A stretch of 64,000 nucleotides of DNA, from the NCBI RefSeq assembly GCF_052065835.1, contig NZ_JBQHTG010000002.1, forward strand, positions 582,069 through 646,068, given 5' to 3'. The translations under genes were made by a program, and so were the position numbers. The stretch is from Laedolimicola sp934402125. GTDB taxonomy: Bacteria > Bacillota > Clostridia > Lachnospirales > Lachnospiraceae. Positions within the stretch are counted from its first letter, which is position 1, and every line of letters starts with the position of its first letter. Positions 58,401 through 64,000 of the stretch are shown here, piece by piece. The notes under the pieces are model-generated. The model searched no databases. It saw only the letters and a program-made list of their open reading frames with translations, and was not told the origin of the DNA.

Positions 58401-59735
58401 CGTATCCGGATCCGTTCCCTCATCGCCGCTATCCGTGTGCGTGAAAAGAAGGGCGACTGCAGAAGCATCGTTTCCTCCTCCTATGACCGCGTGATCTTTA
58501 CGGAGGAAATGCGGAAGACCTATACGATTCTGTGTCCCCAGATGTCGCCCATTCACTTTGACGTCATTGAGCCAGCCTTCCGCTCTGCAGGCTACAAGCT
58601 GGAGGTTCTTCCGGATTCCGACCGGGCGGCCATTGACATGGGACTCAAATACGTCAACAACGACGCCTGCTACCCCTCTCTGGTGGTAGTCGGACAGATT
58701 ATGACGGCTGTCCTGTCCGGAAAATACGACACCAATAAGCTGGCTGTCATCATTAGCCAGACCGGCGGCGGCTGCCGCGCCACCAACTACATTTCCTTTA
58801 TCCGGCGCGCCCTGGCCAAGGCCGGACAGGAACAGATTCCGGTGGTTTCCCTGAACTTAAGCGGCCTGGAAGCCAACCCCGGCTTTAAGATTACGCCGGG
58901 ACTGGCCATGAAGGGACTTTATGGTCTGGTATTCGGCGATATCTTCATGCGGGTTCTGTACCGGATGCGTCCTTATGAAAAGGAAGCCGGAAGCGCAGAT
59001 CGGCTCCATGCAAAATGGCTGAAGATCTGCCAGGATTTTGTATCCCAAAAGCATGTAAGTCACCGACGCTTTGTTCAGATCTGTCAGGGTATCATCAAAG
59101 ACTTTGACCGTCTGCCCATCGATGAGAATCTTCGGAAGCCCCGGGTCGGCGTAGTCGGCGAGATCCTGGTTAAGTTTTCACCCTCTGCCAACAACCATCT
59201 GGTGGAGCTTCTGGAAAGCGAGGGCGCGGAGGCTGTGGTTCCGGATCTGATGGACTTTTTGCTCTACTGCTTTAAAAATAGTGAGTTCAAGGCTGATCAT
59301 CTGGGCAAGAAACGTTCCAGCGCCCATATCGCCCGGATAGGTATCCAGACGATGGAATGGCTCCGGAAGCCCGCTGCCAAGGCCCTGAAGGCCAGCGTCC
59401 ACTTTAACGCACCCGGCAACATTGATGAAATGGCAAAGATGGCCTCCGATATCGTCTCTGTAGGCAATCAGACCGGCGAAGGCTGGTTCCTGACTGCGGA
59501 AATGCTGGAGCTGATTCATGAGGACGTTCCGAATATCGTATGTACCCAGCCCTTCGGCTGCCTGCCGAACCATGTGGTTGGCAAGGGCGTTATCAAAGAG
59601 CTGCGGCGGCGCTATCCCACCTCCAATGTGGTAGCTATCGACTACGATCCCGGCGCCAGCGAGGTCAACCAGCTGAACCGTCTGAAGCTGATGCTGTCTA
59701 CGGCGAATAAGCATCTGAAGACAGAACAGAAATAA
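55482..59735 (+). CDS. Giant 2-hydroxyacyl-CoA dehydratase-type activase (two ASKHA domains plus HgdB-like region)
   Basis: A 1417-aa single polypeptide. Two BcrA/BadF/HgdC-type ATPase domains come first: LGIDIGSTTVKVAIL near residue 9 with NGICAGGTGSFIDQM, and LGIDAGSTTTKAALV near residue 326 with NEACSSGCGSFIETF; both keep the Cys that would bind the shared [4Fe-4S] cluster. Next is a cysteine motif CNGCTNHCRLT (about 610), then a DUF2229 region (YPFWFTFFTELKYRVVLSPS) and an HgdB-like part with further cysteines (NDACYPSLVVVGQ, CTQPFGCLPNHV). Family members use ATP to inject an electron into a dehydratase or reductase. No separate dehydratase subunits are nearby, so the partner is unknown. 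It is monocistronic. Confidence 0.9.
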   Translation: MNHLSNYTLGIDIGSTTVKVAILNEKHKLLFSDYERHFANIQETLASLLEKAEGQLGDLTVYPAITGSGGLTLANHLGVPFIQEVVAVATALEETAPQTDVAIELGGEDAKIIYFEGGNVEQRMNGICAGGTGSFIDQMASLLQTDATGLNEYAKNYHSLYTIAARCGVFAKSDIQPLINDGATKEDLAASIFQAVVNQTISGLACGKPIRGHVAFLGGPLHFLSELKAAFIRTLNLDDEHIIAPDNSHLFAAMGSALSCDQKASASLSEMKERLKAHIQLDFEVARMEPLFANEHEYAKFQERHSRHEVMRGDFQAYEGNCFLGIDAGSTTTKAALVGEDGALLYSFYSSNNGNPLATTIRAIKDIYRFLPKTARIARSCSTGYGEALIKAALMLDEGEVETVSHYYAAEFFDPKVDCILDIGGQDMKCIRIKNHTVDSVQLNEACSSGCGSFIETFAKSLNYTVEDFAKAALFAKHPIDLGTRCTVFMNSKVKQAQKEGAEVADISAGLAYSVIKNALFKVIKVSDASALGKNIVVQGGTFYNDAVLRSFEKIAGCEAVRPDIAGIMGAFGAALIARERYQDGMATTMLSINDINNLEFSTSMTKCNGCTNHCRLTINKFSGGRRYISGNRCERGIGKEKNKEHIPNLYEYKNQRLFDYEPLTEENATRGTVGIPRVLNFYENYPFWFTFFTELKYRVVLSPSSTHKLYEMGIESIPSESECYPAKLAHGHVTWLIRQGLKFIFYPCVPYERTEFPDAGNHYNCPIVTSYAENIKNNIDELSGSDIDFFNPFLSFESEQILENGLVEEFSKHCDIPAEEIRVAARKAWGELVHTREDIMRKGEETLEYMQKTGRRGIVLAGRPYHVDPEINHGIPEMINSYGLAVLTEDSISHLHPVERPLFVMDQWMYHSRMYAAASFVKTRDDLDLIQLNSFGCGLDAVTTDEVSDILTKSGKIYTCLKIDEVNNLGAARIRIRSLIAAIRVREKKGDCRSIVSSSYDRVIFTEEMRKTYTILCPQMSPIHFDVIEPAFRSAGYKLEVLPDSDRAAIDMGLKYVNNDACYPSLVVVGQIMTAVLSGKYDTNKLAVIISQTGGGCRATNYISFIRRALAKAGQEQIPVVSLNLSGLEANPGFKITPGLAMKGLYGLVFGDIFMRVLYRMRPYEKEAGSADRLHAKWLKICQDFVSQKHVSHRRFVQICQGIIKDFDRLPIDENLRKPRVGVVGEILVKFSPSANNHLVELLESEGAEAVVPDLMDFLLYCFKNSEFKADHLGKKRSSAHIARIGIQTMEWLRKPAAKALKASVHFNAPGNIDEMAKMASDIVSVGNQTGEGWFLTAEMLELIHEDVPNIVCTQPFGCLPNHVVGKGVIKELRRRYPTSNVVAIDYDPGASEVNQLNRLKLMLSTANKHLKTEQK

Positions 59736-59750
59736 ATCCTTTCAAACACA

Positions 59751-59803
59751 AAACACCCGCAGGAAGCTGTGTTATTCACAGATTTCCTGCGGGTGTTTCT
59801 TTT
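59751..59803 (+). terminator. Strong intrinsic terminator of the activase gene
   Basis: 15-base stem AAACACCCGCAGGAA with its complement plus an inner CTGTG/CACAG stem, followed by CTTTTAC. Confidence 0.88.
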
Positions 59804-59804
59804 A

Positions 59805-59859
59805 CTCTATAGGAGGCACTGTGTTACATTAAAATGTGAAAGTTATGATTCCTATAGAG
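59805..59859. repeat. Perfect 10-bp inverted repeat with nested shorter repeats
   Basis: CTCTATAGGA (59805-59814) and TCCTATAGAG (59850-59859) flank a 35-base interior that has ACT/AGT and ACATT/AATGT arms. It can form a cruciform or be the end pair of a tiny element. Confidence 0.55.
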
Positions 59860-59860
59860 C

Positions 59861-59878
59861 AAAAAGCCCCTCCGGGGG
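59861..59878 (-). terminator. Terminator of the minus-strand membrane protein gene
   Basis: On the minus strand CCCC-GGA-GGGG is followed by CTTTTTGC. Located about 90 bases past the stop codon at 59969. Confidence 0.6.
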
Positions 59879-59904
59879 ATCGCACTGCGGCAGAATAGAA
59901 TAAT

Positions 59905-59954
59905 GTCGCTTACGCGACCCGCCGCAGGCGGAGAATCCTGCTTCGCAGGATTCT
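59905..59954. repeat. Three back-to-back perfect mini-hairpins
   Basis: GTCGC-TTAC-GCGAC (59905-59918), CCGCC-GCA-GGCGG (59919-59931) and AGAATCCTGC-TTC-GCAGGATTCT (59932-59954) lie with no spacer bases between them. The layout recalls REP-like intergenic elements. Confidence 0.65.
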
Positions 59955-59968
59955 TTCTTATCATTCTT

Positions 59969-61603
59969 TTATTCTGATTCTTCGCCGGTTCTGCTAAACA
60001 GCAGCAGACACAGCGGCACAAAAATCACGCTGTCGAAATGGAAGAACCGGTAGGTCGGTCCGCACAGTAACAGCATGGTTCCGTAGCTGTAAGCCAGAAT
60101 CGGCAGAGTCAGGGTCATAGCCTTCCAGCCCTTTCCCTTCCGTGCAAATACAAACAGGGTACACAGAATCAACAGCAGCAGATGGGTTCCATTATAGGAA
60201 AACATCGTGTCCATGGGACTATCCAGCACCCACTGGTCAAAATCATTTAAAACCGTCCGCAGTCCTTCCCGTTCTGCCACATAACCGAAATTCCATTCAT
60301 TTTCCTGAATCTGATATTCCAGATCCGCATGCCATTCCTCGCTTCCCCGGATATCCCAGACCATCCGGGTGACCTGATAAAGGGCCTGCAGGGACAAGCC
60401 CGGCGCGTTTTTTACCGTCTCTGCCGTGAACTTCAGAAATTCTCCCGGATCTGTCTCTTTGATTACCGCGTTTGCATTGGTTACAAACTTGAAGCTGTTG
60501 TAATTTCCCAGTTCGTAGATCTTCCAGCGCTTCTCCGGTCCGATTTCTCCCAGAAATTCTGCCGCCTCCGGGCTCAGGCTCTCCGGCGCCGTCTCATGGA
60601 TATTGCAGAGGACGGTCATCGGAACGCCTACGGTTTCCACATAAGTCTGATCCGGACGGCTGGCTCCCACCAGATCGTAGACCGGATGCTCGATAAGCCA
60701 CATACCGGCCAGCATCAGCACCAGTGAAACCGCCGCTTCCCGGCGAAGCTCCCGGAAGCACAGCAACAGCAGAAACAGCAGCGGAATGGTGTACAAAATT
60801 CCATTGTGCCGCACCAGAGAAACGGAAATCAAAACCAGGATAAAAACTGCCAGGTTCCTCTTCTTTTTAAGCCAGGCTCCGTTGGTCTTCCATATCTGAA
60901 TCAGATAGACCGTAAACAGTACCATAAAAACGGTCAGGGCACTGTCCTTCCACATAAACAGCAAAATCCGGTGGGTCTGCGGATTGGCTGCCAGGAAAAA
61001 TTCCGTTAAAATCAGTCCCCACACCGGGAACCGCCATTTTGCCATGGTATACAACAGATACCCGCAGGCCAGGCTGTACAGCAGAAGCTGCATAAAGACC
61101 GCAAAGCCGTAATGATTCACAAGCTTTGAGAAAGCCGCGATGATCAGTGTGTGAAAGACCGGATGCCAGGTATCGTACTGATGGTTTTGGATCTGCCACC
61201 ACTGATCCAGATTATCCCAGTCAAAGGAGCCGGGAAAATAGGCGTAAAAATACACCATCATCCAGGCAAATACCACGCCAAAGCCCAGCACCGCCCAGAA
61301 GATCCGCCGCTTCCGCTCCTTCCCCGGATCGGACAGGGAAGTCTCTGTGAGGCTCCTGCCGGAACACCGGTACACGCCCCACTGGAGCCCCAGATATACC
61401 GGAACCAGCATGAGAAGCGCAGCCAGAAGCTTCACCTTCCAATATCTGGTATCCATGGGAACCTCCGCCATCATCTGCGGAATCAGCCACAATAAAAATA
61501 CGATATAACAGGTAACCAGTCCTGTCAGAAGCTCCAGCATAATCCGCATGCCCTTCTTCTGCTCTGCATACCAGGCCCTGGCCAGTTTTATCTGCCTACA
61601 CAT
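59969..61603 (-). CDS. Polytopic membrane protein, DUF6020/GT39-like
   Basis: A 544-aa membrane protein with about 11-12 hydrophobic helices. After the second to third helices comes YAYFPGSFDWDNLDQWWQIQ followed by WHPVFHTLIIAAFSKLVNHY, an acidic and aromatic loop like those of GT-C type glycosyltransferases. A large outside domain (about 320-460) precedes the last helices. I recall this pattern as DUF6020; the function is unknown, and lipid-linked glycosyl transfer is a guess. The start overlaps the ung stop by 8 bases; in-frame ATGs at codons 19 and 22 are also possible. Confidence 0.68.
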   Translation of the reverse strand: MCRQIKLARAWYAEQKKGMRIMLELLTGLVTCYIVFLLWLIPQMMAEVPMDTRYWKVKLLAALLMLVPVYLGLQWGVYRCSGRSLTETSLSDPGKERKRRIFWAVLGFGVVFAWMMVYFYAYFPGSFDWDNLDQWWQIQNHQYDTWHPVFHTLIIAAFSKLVNHYGFAVFMQLLLYSLACGYLLYTMAKWRFPVWGLILTEFFLAANPQTHRILLFMWKDSALTVFMVLFTVYLIQIWKTNGAWLKKKRNLAVFILVLISVSLVRHNGILYTIPLLFLLLLCFRELRREAAVSLVLMLAGMWLIEHPVYDLVGASRPDQTYVETVGVPMTVLCNIHETAPESLSPEAAEFLGEIGPEKRWKIYELGNYNSFKFVTNANAVIKETDPGEFLKFTAETVKNAPGLSLQALYQVTRMVWDIRGSEEWHADLEYQIQENEWNFGYVAEREGLRTVLNDFDQWVLDSPMDTMFSYNGTHLLLLILCTLFVFARKGKGWKAMTLTLPILAYSYGTMLLLCGPTYRFFHFDSVIFVPLCLLLFSRTGEESE

Positions 61604-62270
61604 TTTCTATCTGCCAGTCTATGGGTTCTAACCCATTTTTTACCAGAAATTCATTGGTCTGACTAAAAGGACTGCTTCCGAAAAATCCCCGGTATGCAGA
61701 AAGAGGACTCGGATGCGGCGCCTTCAGAATCAGATGCTTCGGATTGTTCAGCATCTGGGCCTTCTTCTGGGCCGGACTTCCCCAGAGAATAAAGACCAGA
61801 GGGCGATCCTGCTCATTCAGGATACGGATAGCCGCGTCCGTAAACTGCTCCCAGCCCATACCCCGGTGGGAATTGGCCTGATGGGCCCGGACAGTCAGTA
61901 CCGTGTTCAACATCAGTACGCCCTGCTTCGCCCATTTGGTCAGGTAGCCGTTGTTGGGGATATAGCATCCCAGGTCGTCGTGCAGCTCCTGATAGATATT
62001 CACCAGCGACGGCGGAATAGCCACATCCGGCTTCACAGAGAAGCACAGCCCGTGGGCCTGTCCGTCATTGTGATAGGGATCCTGTCCCAGGATCACCACC
62101 TTTACCTCATGGAGAGGCGTCAGATGAAAGGCGTTGAAAATGTCGTCCGCAGGCGGAAAAATCTGCCGTGTGGCGTATTCATTTTTTACGAATTTGAATA
62201 ATTCCGCATAATAAGGCTTGGAAAATTCCGGTTTCAGCGGCTCCAGCCAGTCATTTTGAATCATAGACAT
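61596..62270 (-). CDS. ung: Uracil-DNA glycosylase
   Basis: Removes uracil from DNA. The 224-aa protein has the catalytic water-activating loop VILGQDPYHNDGQAHGLCFS and the DNA-intercalation loop APHPSPLSAYRGFFGS, plus FILWGSPAQKK, all typical of family 1 UDG. Another in-frame ATG lies two codons after the start; AGGAG is about 10 bases upstream of the first. Neighbours are hisF upstream and a membrane protein downstream. Confidence 0.97.
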   Translation of the reverse strand: MSMIQNDWLEPLKPEFSKPYYAELFKFVKNEYATRQIFPPADDIFNAFHLTPLHEVKVVILGQDPYHNDGQAHGLCFSVKPDVAIPPSLVNIYQELHDDLGCYIPNNGYLTKWAKQGVLMLNTVLTVRAHQANSHRGMGWEQFTDAAIRILNEQDRPLVFILWGSPAQKKAQMLNNPKHLILKAPHPSPLSAYRGFFGSSPFSQTNEFLVKNGLEPIDWQIENV

Positions 62271-62314
62271 GATTATTTATCTCCTGTAAAAATTTGTATC
62301 CTTCCTGCTGTCCC

Positions 62315-63076
62315 TTATAGGCGGACAGATACGCCGCGTCCCCGCAGATATTCCTTCAGCTCTCTGATTTCCAGCTCCTTATAATGGAACAGGGAGGCTG
62401 CCAGTACCGCGTCTGCCTTTCCCTCTGTCAGGGCGTCGTAAAAATGTTCTTTCGTGCCTGCGCCGCCGGATGCAATCACCGGAATGGACACATTTTCCGC
62501 AACGGTGCGGGTCAGCTCCAGATCATAGCCATTCTTTGTCCCGTCGCAGTCCATGCTGGTCAGAAGAATTTCACCGGCTCCCAGCCGATCGGCCTTCATG
62601 GCCCATTCCACCGCGTCGATTCCCATATCTACACGGCCGCCATTTTTATAGATATTCCAGCCGCTGCCATCCGGACGCCGTCTGGCGTCAATCGCCACTA
62701 CCACACACTGACTGCCGAACTTGTCTGCCGCTTCGCTGATAAGCTCCGGCCGCATAATGGCCGCGCTGTTCACAGATATCTTATCTGCCCCTTCCCGCAG
62801 CAGCACCTTAAAATCCTCTACGGTACGGATTCCGCCGCCTACCGTAAAGGGAATAAAAACCTTCTCCGCCACCCGGCGCACCATATCCACAACCGTACCC
62901 CTCGCGTCAGAAGAAGCCGTAATATCTAAGAATACCAGCTCGTCCGCCCCGGCCGCGTCGTAGGCAGCCGCAATCTCCACCGGATCGCCGGCGTCTCTTA
63001 AGTTTACAAAATTCACGCCCTTCACCACGCGTCCCGCGTGTACATCCAGGCAGGGGATCACTCGTTTGGTAAACAT
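62315..63076 (-). CDS. hisF: Imidazole glycerol phosphate synthase cyclase subunit HisF
   Basis: A 253-aa TIM barrel. Catalytic Asp residues are in IPCLDVHAGRVVKGVNF and VAIDARRRPDGSGWN; phosphate-binding loops are PFTVGGGIRTVEDF and VIASGGAGTKEHF. With HisH it makes IGP and AICAR in histidine synthesis. The hisH stop lies 3 bases upstream. The other his genes are not in the window. Confidence 0.98.
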   Translation of the reverse strand: MFTKRVIPCLDVHAGRVVKGVNFVNLRDAGDPVEIAAAYDAAGADELVFLDITASSDARGTVVDMVRRVAEKVFIPFTVGGGIRTVEDFKVLLREGADKISVNSAAIMRPELISEAADKFGSQCVVVAIDARRRPDGSGWNIYKNGGRVDMGIDAVEWAMKADRLGAGEILLTSMDCDGTKNGYDLELTRTVAENVSIPVIASGGAGTKEHFYDALTEGKADAVLAASLFHYKELEIRELKEYLRGRGVSVRL

Positions 63077-63079
63077 TGC

Positions 63080-63691
63080 CTAACCCTCCAGCTTCGCAAA
63101 GTTTTCAAGAATCTTAAGTCCCACCTGGCTGCTCTTTTCCGGATGGAACTGACAGGCAAAGATATTTCCCTGTTCCACGGATGCATCGATGGTCACGCCA
63201 TATTCTGTCGCAGCCTTCACAATCTCCGGATTCTCTGCCTTCAGATAATAGGAGTGAACGAAATACACGTAGGCTCCCTCCGGCAGTCCCTCAAATAAAC
63301 GCCCGCCATTTTGTAAATGCAGGGAATTCCAGCCGATATGGGGGACCTTCCGGCCTTCCCCGTCCGGAATCCGCAGAATCTCTCCCTTCAGAATTCCCAG
63401 TCCCTCTACGCCGGGAGCCTCTGCGCTTCGCTCAAACAGAAGCTGCAGCCCCAGGCAGATGCCTAAGAATGGTTTTCCCCTCTCTGCCAGCTCCTGAATC
63501 ACCGGAACCAGTCCATAGCTTTTCAGCTTTTCCATAGCGTCCCCGAAATTGCCGACACCCGGAAGAATTACTTTATCCGCATGAAGCAATGCTTCTCTCT
63601 CACGGGTTATCAGCACCTCTTCCCCCAGGGAAAGGAGAGCCTTTTCCACGCTCTTCAGATTGCCCGCGTCATAGTCGATTATCGCTATCAT
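63080..63691 (-). CDS. hisH: Imidazole glycerol phosphate synthase glutaminase subunit HisH
   Basis: A 203-aa class I glutamine amidotransferase that supplies ammonia to HisF. The nucleophile Cys is in FLGICLGLQLLFE, with the His-Glu pair in QFHPEKSSQVG. The N-terminal IAIIDYDAGNLKSVEKALLS is standard. AGGAG is 9 bases before the ATG. It is the first gene after the rRNA operon on this strand. Confidence 0.98.
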   Translation of the reverse strand: MIAIIDYDAGNLKSVEKALLSLGEEVLITREREALLHADKVILPGVGNFGDAMEKLKSYGLVPVIQELAERGKPFLGICLGLQLLFERSAEAPGVEGLGILKGEILRIPDGEGRKVPHIGWNSLHLQNGGRLFEGLPEGAYVYFVHSYYLKAENPEIVKAATEYGVTIDASVEQGNIFACQFHPEKSSQVGLKILENFAKLEG

Positions 63692-63749
63692 TAATTGTCA
63701 TCTCCTATCGTTGCCGCTGTTACTGTAATTAAATTCTTGGCTATTACAC

Positions 63750-63799
63750 AAAGCGCCTCGAATGTGTACCGTTAAATAATATCACACTTGAGACGCCTT
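63750..63799 (-). other. Long hairpin between the rRNA operon and hisH
   Basis: Two 17-base arms (63750-63766 and 63783-63799) pair with a single mismatch plus three wobbles in RNA, around a 16-base loop. There is no T-run after it. It could be a backup terminator, a processing site or part of the hisH leader. Confidence 0.55.
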
Positions 63800-63819
63800 G
63801 TCGACTTTTATCTAATCCA

Positions 63820-63853
63820 TAAAAAAAGAGCTATACATCTCTGCATAACTCTT
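63820..63853 (-). terminator. Intrinsic terminator of the rRNA operon
   Basis: On the minus strand a 12-pair stem AAGAGTTATGCA/TGTATAGCTCTT (two wobbles, GAGA loop) runs into seven T residues. Confidence 0.85.
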
Positions 63854-63942
63854 TGCTTGTATCTTCAAAACTATATACTGTATATCTTCTTAGACATTTT
63901 CTATCCTATGACGCTTCGCGTTCCGCTTTCGCTTCACACTCT

Positions 63943-64000
63943 TGGTCAAGCCCTCGACCTATTAGTAACAGTCAGCTCCATGTGTTACCACACTTCCACC
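63943..64000 (-). rRNA. 23S ribosomal RNA, 3' end (gene continues beyond the window)
   Basis: The reverse complement contains ACACATGGAGCTGACTG and TACTAATAGGTCGAGGGC followed by TTGACC, the strongly conserved 3' terminus of 23S rRNA. The mature end is near 63943-63945. No 5S rRNA follows before the terminator at 63820-63853. Confidence 0.93.

Noticed and set aside
63692..63942. 5S rRNA or tRNA between 23S and hisH
   Set aside because: No 5S-like conserved segments or cloverleaf were found by eye.

Overview
The window looks like the chromosome of an anaerobic, spore-forming Firmicute, most likely a Lachnospiraceae member. The evidence is a complete cotJABC spore-coat operon, the Gram-positive rimP-nusA-rnpM-ylxQ-infB-rbfA order, a Bacillus-type iron-sulfur PurF, a large 2-hydroxyacyl-CoA dehydratase-type activase and a formate/nitrite channel. 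I do not assign a genus. Most genes lie on the minus strand. The last ~58 bases are the 3' end of a minus-strand 23S rRNA gene.

Layout by region. 1-922: truncated NlpC/P60 wall hydrolase. 1000-9690: translation/RNA operon transcribed leftward (rimP, nusA, rnpM, ylxQ, infB, rbfA, nrnA-like, truB, ribF, then a membrane-anchored Mrr-like protein). 9824-14123: purB, purF and a glycerol dehydrogenase, each with its own recognisable promoter. 14305-31688: a capsule or exopolysaccharide operon headed by a LoaP/NusG-type antiterminator. 31689-33357: a structured intergenic stretch and a TnpB-like gene whose RuvC site appears dead. 33404-33608: two near-identical 27-bp palindromes. 33742-37589: an oxidoreductase, a DUF362 ferredoxin, a small DUF6472 protein and a glycosyltransferase fused to a MarR-like domain. 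37606-43854: mutL, mutS, pyk. 43979-49741: two CotH kinases downstream of a lysA-like gene. 49888-55262: LysR regulator, cotJABC, galM, a formate/nitrite channel, a rhomboid-like protein and a LysM protein. 55482-59735: the 1417-aa activase. 59751-59954: a cluster of hairpins. 59969-63691: membrane protein, ung, hisF, hisH.

The polysaccharide operon encodes most of a Wzx/Wzy-type pathway. PglC/PglD/PglE-like proteins should start the lipid-linked unit with a bacillosamine-type sugar. CapE/CapF/CapG make UDP-L-FucNAc. FdtA-like and FdtB-like proteins point to a dTDP-3-amino-3,6-dideoxyhexose. An IspD/TarI-like cytidylyltransferase, an SDR enzyme and a LicD protein suggest a CDP-activated phospho-substituent. 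Three glycosyltransferases, a Wzx flippase and an EpsG-type polymerase complete the set. The interior of the locus (about 18.4-29.9 kb) is visibly AT-rich, except for the FdtB-like gene, which suggests mosaic acquisition.

The strongest candidate for something undescribed is the TnpB-like protein upstream of loaP. It keeps the TnpB fold motifs but has Thr and Lys where two of the three RuvC acidic residues should be, has no TnpA partner, and is followed by a 307-bp structured region where a guide RNA would be expected. This arrangement resembles the nuclease-dead TnpB-derived RNA-guided repressors (TldR), here positioned to control a capsule antiterminator. That function is inference.
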